Positions 50,010 to 59,740 of a DNA stretch of 64,000 nt are shown piece after piece. The notes under the pieces were generated by a model, which saw only the letters and a program-made list of their open reading frames with translations, did no database searches and had not been told where the DNA came from. Every line of letters begins with the position of its first letter. The first letter of the stretch is position 1. The translations under genes were made by a program, and so were the position numbers. The stretch is from Amphiura filiformis (lineage: Eukaryota; Echinodermata; Ophiuroidea; Amphilepidida; Amphiuridae). The stretch spans positions 62,001-126,000 of the forward strand of contig NW_027305507.1 in the NCBI RefSeq assembly GCF_039555335.1. Reading direction: 5' to 3'.

Positions 50010-51931
50010 AGGCCCGGTCACACTGTGACGAATAGGGGTGAACGGCAAGCGACGTTAAGCTGCGAATTGCAATTTTGAATTTACCGCCACTCATCGTGGG
50101 TTGCCGTTAGTTGTCGCTGACAAATCCGTCAGCGACCGCAGACGGCCGAAATTATTCGTCGGGAAATTTTCAACATGTTGAAAATTTTGTGACGACAAAA
50201 AAGTAGTTGTGATTCCGTTCAAATTTCGTTGGAGACCGCAACCCTCATTTCTTTGACGTTTCCATACCGTGCGAAGCCGTCTCTAGTCGTTTTGAGGTCG
50301 TCACAATTTCGTTGGTAGTCGTTGTCAACGACCATTGACGAATAAACAACGGCAAGCGACGTCACATCTCGAACCCTGACGACACGTTGCGGCAAGCAAC
50401 GAAATTGTAACGATCTTGGTGCGACAGTGACTTTTTGTCCGGAGAGTGACGGATATTGTTTGCGAGTATCGTTTGCGAGTACCTGCGGCATTGAAACGGT
50501 GGTCTGCGATGGGTTACGATTTTTAAACGATGGTCAACGATTTTAAACTTTTGTGCGATTCATGAAATAGATATATGCATTTGTAGGATTGTAGAAATTA
50601 ATCAAGTCTTTTTTATGGTCGTTGACAACGACTACCAACGAAATTGTGACGACCTCAAAACGACTAGAGACGGCTTCGCACGGTATGGAAACGTCAAAGA
50701 AATGAGGGTTGCGGTCTCCAACGAAATTTGAACGGAATCACAACTACTTTTTGTCGTCACAAAATTTTCAACATGTTGAAAATTTCCCGACGAATAATTT
50801 CGGCCGTCTGCGGTCGCTAACGGATTCTCAGCGACAACTAACGGCAACTCACGATGAGTGACTGTAAATTCTAATCAAGTCTTTTTGTGCGATGTTTGAC
50901 GTTTTATTGACGTCAGTTCGATTTTAATAGACTACCCGGCACGATGCAATTTTAAAGTTCATATAAAAAGAAAATAATATCAATAATATTGATATTGATA
51001 TTGATGTTAATATTTGTTATTATTATTGATACTGATATTAACATTTTTATTATTATTGATATTGATGATAATATTTTGATAATTATTGATATATTGATAT
51101 TGATATAATAGTTTGGATTATTGTTAATATTGATTTTAATATTTTGATTCCTATTGATATTTATATTAATTTTTTGATTATTTTTGATATGTGTAGTATT
51201 TGTTATTATTATTGATATTGATATTAATATCTTTGATTATAATAATTGATATTTATGTTAATATTTTATTATTGATATATTATTGATTTAGATATTAATA
51301 GTTTGGATTATTATTGATATTAATTTTTACTATTTTTGATTATTATTGATATGTGTAATATTTTTGATTATTATTGATATTGATGTTAATAATCCTGATT
51401 ATTATTGATATAGATGTTAATAGTTTGGATTATTATTGATATCGATTTGTCCATTTTTGATTATTGTTGATATTGATGTTAATATTTTTGATTATTATTG
51501 ATATTGATATTTTTGAGTGGATGATCAGAACGTTGTGAAGAGTGGGAACGCCAAAGGGGACTATACGACCCGCACACACACAGGCTTTGATGTCGGCTGC
51601 TGAGTCACGTCATCATCACCGCAATCCACCGTCAGCTGCCGTTCCTTGCCGCAAGCAAATCCGCTGCCAGCCGTCTGACCTCGTTGCTTGTTGTCGGGCT
51701 CCGTCAAGACTTCGTCACTCACCGCCCAGACAACGTTCGGTTTTGGTCGCTAGTCTCCGTTTCCTGCCGCAGCCTTTCGTCCCTTGCCGTCGTGTTGTCG
51801 CTAAAGGTCGTTCCCACTCGTCAGCGAATCTTGTTTTTCCTCTTTTTGTCGTCGCTTTGCCGTCAACATTTTGTGATTTTCACGTTCGTCACCTTTCGTT
51901 GCTTATCGTCCGTCATAGTGTGACCGGGCCT
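50010..51931. mobile_element. Harbinger-type element, TIR AGGCCCGGTCACACTGTGAC
   Basis: The ends AGGCCCGGTCACACTGTGAC and (inverse) AGGCCCGGTCACACTATGAC are flanked by TAA on both sides (50007-50009, 51932-51934). The array's normal phrase 'ggcgctaaggtagc' is the empty site, so TAA is a 3 bp duplication as in PIF/Harbinger. Inside is a nearly perfect inverted pair of about 260 bp (50076-50335, 50615-50870) and an ATT/GATATT-rich stretch (50975-51515). I see no transposase. Confidence 0.88.
50975..51515. repeat. GATATT/ATTATT-rich degenerate satellite
   Basis: Irregular repeats of 'gattattattgatattgat' fill the interior of the Harbinger-like element. Confidence 0.85.
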
Positions 51932-52369
51932 TAAGGTAGCTACCTACTGCTGATATTGGTGTTGATGAATAAGCTTTCAATTGTTCATTGGCTCTAATGT
52001 AGCCAGCTACTGCTGATATTGGTCTTGAAGAAGTAGCTTCATACTGCTGATTGCTGCTGGGTTAGCTATCTACTGCTGATATTGGTATATGAAGTAGCTA
52101 CCAATTGCTGATTGTTGTTGATGAAGTAGCTTTCAATTGTTCATTGGCGCTAAGGTAGCTATCTACATCAATCAGCAGTATGAAGCTACTTCTTCAAGAC
52201 CAATATCAGCAGTAGATGGCTACATTAGAGCCAATGAACAATTGAAAACTTATTCATCAACACCAATATCAGCAGTAGGTAGCTACCTTATAATATAGCG
52301 CCAATGAACAATATTGAAAGCTACTTCTTCAACACAATCAGCAAAAGGAAGCTACTTCATCAACACCAA

Positions 52370-52735
52370 GTGTGTTAATCAATGCAATATTAATGTTTTG
52401 TTAAAACACATGTCGAACAGACACGCAATTCTATCATTTTTATTGCAACGTGTTATTAAACTTCTTCCATTTATCTTTTGCCAACACAACTTCAAATTTT
52501 AACTTCTTTAAATCTTATAGTGTCGATAACTTTCTTTGCTCTTGTTTGAGTGCCCCATGAGAATTTTAAAAAGTAAGGAAAATGAAGGCCCGATTGAAAG
52601 CATTTGGTGCACCACTTTTGCACTATTATTGTTATTATTGTTTTACACAAAACTTTTACGTTTTTTAAATGAAGTCCCAAATGAATCCAGCATTCCTTGC
52701 AATATCACGTGCACAGATTGATGCCCAATGTGAAG
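52370..52735. repeat. Inverted piece of duplicon copy D
   Basis: 52370-52700 is the reverse complement of about 59900-60230 with few differences ('gctttcaatcgggccttcat' and neighbours). 52700-52735 is the inverse of 'ttgggcatcaatctgtgcac', normally about 700 bases away, so the piece is itself rearranged. Confidence 0.88.
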
Positions 52736-52754
52736 GCAAACGGATTTCATGTAG

Positions 52755-52960
52755 AGCTGGATTGGTTTGATTGGGGGTAATTTTGAATGGACAGACTAGA
52801 TGGAAGCACTGTTGACTACACTAACTGGATCAATGGCGAGCCCTACGGGGCGGAAGGTTGCCAAGAATGTTGCACGGTATTTTACGGTCACACAGCTGAC
52901 TACTGGACCGATAAGACTTACTGCCATACGATCAGAGCTTTTGTTTGCAAGATAAACTAA
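52755..52960 (+). pseudogene. C-type lectin C-terminal exon, frameshifted
   Basis: After an AG (52753-52754) the sequence reads SWIGLIGGNFEWTD. A five-base insert (52797-52801, tagat) breaks the frame, and it then continues GSTVDYTNWINGEPYGAEG, CQECCTVFYGHTADYW, TDKTYCHTIRAFVCKIN and TAA. This is the second half of a long-form C-type lectin fold: the WIGL motif, EPY where calcium-dependent lectins have EPN, WTD in place of WND, and three of the conserved Cys. The Asn losses argue against classic mannose-type binding. No upstream lectin exon lies nearby. It sits inside the 7 kb long-TIR element and abuts a repeat phrase of that element, so it may be a captured gene fragment. Its likely source is a gene like the one at 63577. 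Confidence 0.85.
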
Positions 52961-53084
52961 AGAAGGTGAAACTTACATTTAAATTTGATTATATCTGATT
53001 GTTAAAAGGACGTGGTCCTATATATTTTTATTTTGCTTTTATCTTGCATTGAGGCCTACTATTCAAACCATATGTTTCAATCAC
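52961..53084. other. Sequence downstream of the lectin exon
   Basis: Possibly the lectin 3' UTR captured together with the exon. It is not repeated elsewhere in the window as far as I can see. Confidence 0.4.
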
Positions 53085-54517
53085 CCGGGGGGAGTTGGAA
53101 CATTGACTGTTCAGTGCCCATGTGTGTAGGTGCAATAGCTGCCATGTGTAGTTGTCATGTGTATGTGAGAACAATATATATATATATACAATATATTGCC
53201 AAATGTTCACAGGACAGCTATTGCACTAACCCACTTCTTGCACTTAGCAGTCGACATGTTTATCAGGAGTAGTAGTACTACTTAGGCTTTGATACTTCTT
53301 GTGTTTAGGCAATAGACATGTCGTTGATTATTTATGGTGTCATTGTTGATGCCATTTTGAAACTTGAGCGCCCTCACCGCCTCACCCACTGTTGGCCTAT
53401 GTGAAGGCAAACAGATTTCAAAACCTCAATGTATTTGCTCGAATCCTGGATCCCAACAACACGGCATATACATCAGAGACATGCTCCTTAGAGCTTCAAC
53501 CACTGAAATATAGGCCAAATTGATTTAAATGGCAACCATTCTGAAATTCAGTGGCAGCCATCTTGGAACTTTGTATCCTGAGCTGTTCTTAGTGATTTTA
53601 TTGGATTCCTTGACCCTGTAAACATGCGTATAGACATCGAGATTATGTTTCAATGTCGGCCATTTTGAAATTTCGTCAGCCATCTTGGAAATTTAGGTCC
53701 CATGTTGTTGTAGATTATATTATTGGATTCCTTGACCCTGAAAACATGGGCGTAGACGTTATAATCATGCTGTTAGGAGCTTCACTGGCCTAGTTATGTT
53801 GATTTTGTGATTTTGCCGGCCATTTTGAAAAAAAAAAACGCCCTCACCGCCTCACTCACCGCTGGCCAATGTGCAGGCAAGCGGATTTCAAAACCTCAAT
53901 TCATTAGGGTCCCAAAAATACCTGATTCCAAAAATCATCCTAGGGGCGGGTGGTTAGCATAGCCCACAGTCTATAAGTTCAGAAAACCTCTTACATGGGA
54001 AATTTAAAAGGTCATTGCACTTTAAATGTCCTTGCCCAAAAACGACTGTACCCACACACATTGTTTTTGGTCATCTTTTTGTGAACATAATGGGTCAGTT
54101 TTTGAGTAAGAATGTTTAAGTAATAGTCCCACACTTTTCAGGAAATTATAAGTTTTATGTCATGTCAATTTGCAAAATTTGGGTAAAAATGCTAAATTGT
54201 GACATTTTGGCTCAAAATTAGGGTCGAAACTTAAATCTCATTGATATTGGTTTTGTTTGATAGATAATTTTAATATCTTTCATTAGACACCAAAAATTTG
54301 AAAATCAAGGCTGTTGTTAATAAATGGCATGCATAAAACGAATTATACAGGAAAACGTGTCAAATTTGAGGTCATTGACATCTGATGTCACGCTCCACCG
54401 CTCACGACACTCAAGACTTCACTTTTCAGATGTCGTCCCATGGGATGTTCTATCCAACTATCATAACAAGACACCTGGTCATTTTTGTCAAAGAAATTCC
54501 TGCTATCTCTTGGACCA

Positions 54518-55364
54518 CGTTTAAAAACATAAAACGTTTTGTGTAAAACAATAATAACAATACGAGTGTAAAAGTGGTGCACCAAATGCTTTCAATCGGG
54601 CGTTCATTTTCCCAAATTTACAGGGGCACATTTCCACTCAAAAAGACTCTATAAGATTTAAAAACGTTAAAAGTTGAAGTTGTGTTGGCAAAAGACAAAT
54701 GGAAGAAGTTTAATAACACGTTGCAATAAAAATGATAGAATTGCGTGTCTGCCCGACATGTGTTTTAACAAAACATTAATATTGCATTGATTAACACACT
54801 TAATTGTAATTGTACACAATGGTGTCTTTGTCTCGTTCTCACTGTCATTATTTGAAACTTTTATTATCACAGTATAATGGAACAATTGACTGTTAAAAGA
54901 TTAATCGTATACCATTTACTGCATGTAGTACCAACCATTGTAAAATCTGTTAACAGAATTTGCAAATACGATGTAGCCTAAAGGATATGCTGCACCCGAC
55001 TGCTGCATTCAGTTCAATTCAGTGGCGCTGTTTTACGACAGAAATCGCAGATATTTGAATATCATAATAACTCATGAATATCTTACACCAAGGATGTACC
55101 CAACATTTCCATCTACATCTTTTTAGACACATTTGACATGTCGGTCTATTGATACAAATTAGGTATCAAAATGTGCCGAACACAATGCCTCCATTTTGCG
55201 ATTTCAGTTTGAACATTTTGCGATTTCAGTTTGAACATTTTGAGTATGGGTAGTTATGCTCCGTGAAAAGTTGGGCATCAATCTGTGCACGTGATATTGC
55301 AAGGAATACAATCTTATGGTTCATTTGCCCGACCCAATTATGAAGTAGAAAGTTTAAGTAATAG
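54518..55364. repeat. 1.3 kb duplicon, copy C, first part
   Basis: Runs from the right flank of the 7 kb element through 'attgcgtgtctgcccgac', 'gtagtaccaaccattgtaaa' and 'ggcatcaatctgtgcacgtg' to 'taagtaatag', where the 4 kb element cuts in. It resumes at 59424. Confidence 0.85.
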
Positions 55365-55388
55365 TACGGTGTACCATCTCCGCCAATT

Positions 55389-55670
55389 TCCCTTTTAATT
55401 CCCCTTTTTTTTTTTAATTTCCTTTTTTTAATTCTTTTTTTTTAATTTCCCTTTTTTAATTTCCTCTTTTTTTTTTAATTTCCCCTTTTTTAATTTCCTT
55501 TTTTTAATTTCCTTTTTTAATTTCCTTTTTTTTAATTTCCACTTTTTTTTTTAATTTCCACTTTTTTTTTTAATTTCCCCTTTTTTTTTTTTTTTCCACT
55601 TTTTTTTTATTTTTCCTCTTTTTTTTTTTTTTTTCCTCTTTTTTTTTTTTTCCCCCTTTTATTTTCTCAC
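55389..55670. repeat. Subterminal pyrimidine-rich array
   Basis: Units of 'tttttttaatttcc' with variable T-runs; inverse of the array at 58651-59402. Confidence 0.95.
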
Positions 55671-56164
55671 AAAGCAGAATCTTGGCCAGACACATACTCA
55701 ATAGTTGTCCAAGAATTTGCTCGCACTGTAGTCTTTACGTGTGACAGACCATGGATATAGTATATGGACAGACCCACTGTGTAGAAGTCAGTGGTCAGAC
55801 CATGTGTGTGTATTATTTACACCACTGATATAGCCTGTGCCGGAGCCTGTGTGCTAGGGCCGCAGACTTATTTCAAGTCACGGGAAAACCATAAGAATAC
55901 TAGTATATAAATCGCAGTGGTTTTATCCCGGCCCGTTATGGGGGGGGGGTGTAATTTTCCCAAGGCGTGCCAAAAAATTGCTTGCTTCCCTTCTCGGCCT
56001 GCCAAAAAAATCTTCGCCCCCCTCCTTTGCACATGCCAAATGTTTTAAAATTGCCATTAAAATTGCCATGTAAAGGGACGGCATATTCGTACTATTTAAT
56101 AGAGCTATTTTATGACTATTAGGCCTATGTGACTATTTTTGCATTTTTCTCACAAACTAATAAG

Positions 56165-56575
56165 ACACTGGTAAGGAACTGCATTGGCTTCCTGTGTTCC
56201 AATGAATTGTTGTTTAACTTATGTTGATTGTATATAAATGTAATAATGATAGGCCTATTGCTCCGTCATATTTATCTGAACTTCTTTCAAATTATGTTCC
56301 CACTCGTAGGCCTACTCTTCGATCTGGAAACATGCAACTTCTTCAAGAAACAAAATAAGAGCACATGAGTCATTTGAAATTGCAGCTCCACGTCATGGAA
56401 TGAATTGCCTATATATTTTAGAACTGCTAAAAATGTAACTATGTTTAAAAAGATGTTAAAAACTCATCTTATGTCGGGGTTTGCTAAGGGAAATTTGAAA
56501 ATGCCACCAAATAGTGAAAAACTGTATAAAATGTCTAACTTTTGTGTTGATTTGTAAAATAAAAAAAAAAGAAAA
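56165..56575 (+). pseudogene. CR1/Jockey-type LINE C-terminal scrap
   Basis: Across frame breaks it reads ELHWLPV, then APSYLSELLSNYVPTR, then LRSG, and finally RTAKNVTMFKKMLKTHLM. These are the last blocks of the reverse transcriptase protein of CR1/L2/Jockey-like elements ('LHWLPV..RI', 'P.YL.ELL..Y.P.R.LRS', 'FK..LKTHL'). It contains stops and frameshifts and ends in an A-run, so it is a dead, 5'-truncated copy. It lies inside the 4 kb TIR element. Confidence 0.75.
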
Positions 56576-57179
56576 GTGATTATTTAGCAGTAATCAACCA
56601 TTAAACAATCAATTCTAGCATTAATTTTAGGCCTACGATCCAAGATTCTGGCCATAGGCCTAGTGCTTTACAGTGGACACGGAAAATCACGGAATCGTCC
56701 AATTTGCAAGACGGATTTTAGATTTTGTAACACCATGAACACGGAGAAATCGTGGCTTTAGCTATAGGCCGAATAAAGACTTATACAGTGGAAGGGTCTA
56801 AATATTTAATATATTATTAACAATTATTATTCTAATCTAATTCAAATTAGGCCTTCTTTAATATAAGCCTCGTGATCACTCTATTGGATTCGGATTGTTT
56901 TACTAGGTTTGGATTTAATTTTTGTCTTCACTATAGGCCAAGATATAAAAAAATAGAAAGCTATGCTAGCGCTATCCATGTTGGACAGCTGTGTTCAAAT
57001 ATAAAGTACGGACGAAGCCTTGACTAAGGCTAATGCTCCCCGCGGTATACTAACATGAATCCACTAGCTGCAACATTATACGCACATCAAAAAAAATATC
57101 GGGGAAATTTAAAAAAAAGGGGGAAATTAAAAAAAAAAGGGGAAATTAAAAAGGGAAAAAAAAAAATGCAGGGCCTATT
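56576..57179. other. No gene recognised
   Basis: AT-rich, with several 'taggcct' motifs. 57090-57165 is an A-rich stretch like the subterminal arrays ('ggggaaatt.aaaaaa'). Confidence 0.5.
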
Positions 57180-57540
57180 CATCAAAAAATTAAACTTTGT
57201 CCGATCGGGCCCAAATTTGGTGGGTGGCGTCCTTGATACAAGGGGAATATAATGCGCGAAATAAAATCGAGGTCAACCAAGGTCAAAGGTCATTACGGAG
57301 GGGTCAAATTTCAAACTTTGTCCGATCGGGCTCAAATTTGGTGGGTGGAATCCTTGATACGAGGGGAATATATTCCCGAAATAAAATTGAGGTCAAGCGA
57401 GGTCAAAGGTCATTATGGAGGGGTCAAATTTCAAACTTTGTCCGATCGGGCTCAAACTTGGTGGGTGGAATCCTTGATATGAGGGGAACACGTAAAACTT
57501 AAAATCGAGGTCATCCGAGGTCAAAGGTCATCCAGGAGCT
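57180..57540. repeat. 120 bp tandem repeat x3 with AGGTCA triplets
   Basis: Units with 'actttgtccgatcgggc' and 'ggtgggtgg' at 119-120 bp spacing. Each ends with three AGGTCA half-sites spaced by 4 and 1 bases (57270-57292, 57390-57412, 57508-57530). A diverged relative sits in UGT intron 1 (32575-32900). Confidence 0.92.
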
Positions 57541-58550
57541 ACATTTTAAACTTAATCCCTAAGCTTCCTGGGTGGGCGCTTTATATTGGGGCATGGGCGC
57601 TTATTGGAATGAATACGGTTGTTATCAATTAATTTATTAAATGAAAACGATTAAATAAAGAAATAAATATAAATAAAATAAATCATTAATTGATCAATAA
57701 ATTAATAAATAAAAGAATTCATTGATTGATAAATAAACACATAAATAAGCAAATAATTAATTACCGGTAATTGTTAAATAAATACATAAACAAACAAATA
57801 AATCAAGGCAGAGAATTTTATTTCAATTTTATAATTATATACGCCAAAATATTTTCTGAATTTAGTCAAAATTAACACTCTATTGATGGTAAAAATTTTA
57901 TGTAAATTTTACGTAGGTCCTAGACTATGCCAATTAACATGTTATTAATCATGATGAAAGCATTCAGTTGAACTCGAAATTATACTGATATTTATTACAT
58001 CAAAATACTAGTATAAAATGGTTATGAAAAAGTTTATATAATTATAATAGTGACAGTAAAGGTAAAGTAAAGTATACGTAGGCTTATATTATTGAATGCA
58101 ACATCATGTCATTATATAAGCACTTCAATAACTGGAAGAAACTTTGGGGGACCTACATGTAATTATCCTATAAATTGCGAAAATCCAGACCGTGTATGCA
58201 CGAAAAATGCCCGGGGAAAAATGGCAGGTTCTATAATGTGAACCACATGTATATACCCGGTATCCCGGGCCCGGTATATAGGAGTATTATAGCACGTGCA
58301 GCCGGTGCGGCCATACGGCCTAGCGAGTTCAAATCGATAATGCATGTATAATAATTGCCCATTTATCATGTTTATTATTGTCGGATTTCTCAACAATTGA
58401 GCGCTATTAATACACATTAATGTTTTTAACAAATAAAATTCCAAAATATGGTACATTTTCTCCCGCATTTTCTGCCTTTGCTTGTCACGTGGTAGGCCTA
58501 TGTTGAAGTTGCGACCATATGTTCAAATAATTTTCAAAGGCATAACAATA
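57541..58550. other. No gene recognised
   Basis: AAAT-rich sequence (57620-57810), then AT-rich DNA. 58250-58310 is a short GC-rich patch with 'cccgg' motifs. No supported frame. Confidence 0.5.
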
Positions 58551-58634
58551 TGACAAGTGGCCGACTGGTCTAAGGCGCTAGGCCCACAGAGTATCCAAAG
58601 CCCTGCGCCGTGAGTTCGAACCCCGCCTCTGCCA
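58551..58634 (+). pseudogene. tRNA-Leu-like sequence
   Basis: 84 bases with TGGCCGACTGGTCTAAGGCG (A box, class II D-arm), a plausible long variable arm, and GAGTTCGAACCCCGCC (T-arm/B box). It resembles leucine tRNA in length and layout. The acceptor stem pairs poorly (several mismatches), so it is likely a pseudogene or SINE head. Confidence 0.65.
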
Positions 58635-58650
58635 AACTTTATTTTACTTG

Positions 58651-59402
58651 GGGAAATTAAAAAAAAAAAGGGGAAATTCAAAAAAAAAAAGGGGAAATTA
58701 AAAAAAAAAAAAGGAAAGTCCAAAAAAAAAGGAAATTCAAAAAAAAAGGAGGAAATTCAAAAAAAAAGGGGGAAATTAAAAAAAAGGGGAAATTCAAAAA
58801 AAGGAAATTCAAAAAAAAGGAAATTCAAAAAAAAAAAAGAAATTCAAAAAAAAAAGGAAATTCAAAAAAAAAAAAATTCAAAAAAAAAAAAAAGGAAATT
58901 CAAAAAAAAGGAGGAAATTCAAAAAAAAGGGGAATTAAAAAAAAGGAGGAAATTAAAAAAAAGGAAATTCAAAAAAAAGGAAATTCAAAAAAAAAGGAAA
59001 TTCAAAAAAGGAGGAAATTCAAAAAAAGGAAATTCAAAAAAAGGAAATTCAAAAAAAGAAAAAAGGAAATTCAAAAAAGGAAATTAAAAAAAAGGAAATT
59101 CAAAAAAAATTCAAAAAAAAATTAAAAAAAGGAAATTCAAAAAAAAGGAAATTAAAAAAAAGGAAATTCAAAAAAAATTCAAAAAAAAGGAAATTAAAAA
59201 AAGGAAATTAAAAAAAAGGAAATTAAAAAAAAAGGTAATTCAAAAAAAAGGAAATTAAAAAAAGGAAATTCAAAAAAGGAAATTCAAAAAAGGGGAAATT
59301 CAAAAAAAAGGAAATTAAAAAAGGAAATTAAAAAAAAGTGAAATTAAAAAAAAGGAAATTAAAAAAGGAAATTAAAAAAAGGGGAAATTAAAAATGGGAA
59401 AT
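58651..59402. repeat. Subterminal purine-rich array
   Basis: About 45 irregular units of 'ggaaattcaaaaaaa'; inverse of 55389-55670 but longer. Confidence 0.95.
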
Positions 59403-59423
59403 TGGCGGAGATGGTACACCGTA

Positions 59424-59740
59424 TAATAGCCACGTTACATACAATTTTTACAATGTATAATTTATTCAACTTTAAATGTTGAGTCGACGTATGTAAAATT
59501 GCATTGCTACTTTTGGTACAAGCATCATTTGTATGATATAAAATGTCATGCTTTCTGCAAATTAAAAGATCCTTCAATCCAGATGTCGTCCATCTATTAT
59601 ATGCATCAAACTACATCTATATTGACCTTTTGTGCAAGCGTATCTAAACAAAGAACATTTGTAGCTTTTTTTTTATATTAATCCTTATTTTTGAAACAAT
59701 ATCATTATTATTATATAGTTATAATTGACATTGATAGTCC
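59424..59740. repeat. 1.3 kb duplicon, copy C, second part
   Basis: Continues copy C after the 4 kb element: 'acatacaatttttacaat', 'gagtcgacgtatgtaaaatt', 'ccagatgtcgtccat'. Confidence 0.88.

Larger units (their letters stand above)
49560..52370. repeat. Minisatellite 'tagctaccaattgctgattg', split and partly inverted
   Basis: Diverged units with 'ctactgctgatattggtgtt' and 'gttgatgaagtagct' fill 49560-50009 and 51932-52165. 52165-52370 is the inverse of 51935-52060. The Harbinger-like element interrupts the array. Confidence 0.85.
47541..54517. mobile_element. 7 kb long-TIR element, ends TGGTCCAAGAGATAGCAGG
   Basis: The left arm (47541 to about 49450) and right arm (about 53085-54517) are inverted copies of well over 1 kb. 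Shared landmarks include 'cccatgggatgttctatcca', 'gcctcactcacc' and 'caatagctgccatgtgta'. The uninterrupted relative at 59917-59930 reads 'gggacttcatttaaaaaac', which places the insertion between 'cttcat' and 'ttaaaaac'. A CAT/CGT flank pair suggests a 3 bp target duplication with one change. No transposase is seen. The middle holds minisatellites, a Harbinger-like element, an inverted duplicon piece and a lectin exon. Confidence 0.8.
55365..59423. mobile_element. 4.06 kb TIR element with 6 bp target duplication
   Basis: The ends read TACGGTGTACCATCTCCGCC and its exact inverse. TAATAG flanks both sides (55359-55364, 59424-59429). Copy A at about 41140 ('taagtaatgaccac') is the uninterrupted site. 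Just inside each end lie long arrays of 'ggaaattcaaaaaa' units, pyrimidine-rich on the left and purine-rich on the right. The centre contains a LINE scrap, an AGGTCA repeat array and a tRNA-like stretch. I recognise no transposase, integrase or polymerase. A 6 bp duplication is uncommon (Polintons and Dada have it), but the TIR start fits neither that I know of. Confidence 0.85.

Noticed and set aside
51542-51934. 130-codon Arg/Ser/Pro-rich frame
   Set aside because: It lies in the right end of the Harbinger-type element; low-complexity composition and no transposase motifs.
55389-59402. Interspersed regular repeats suggesting a CRISPR-like array
   Set aside because: The units are irregular A-rich satellite without unique spacers, and this is animal DNA.
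55365-59423. Polinton/Maverick identity for the 4 kb element
   Set aside because: A 6 bp duplication fits, but the ends do not look like Polinton ends and no polymerase, integrase or capsid gene is present in 4 kb.
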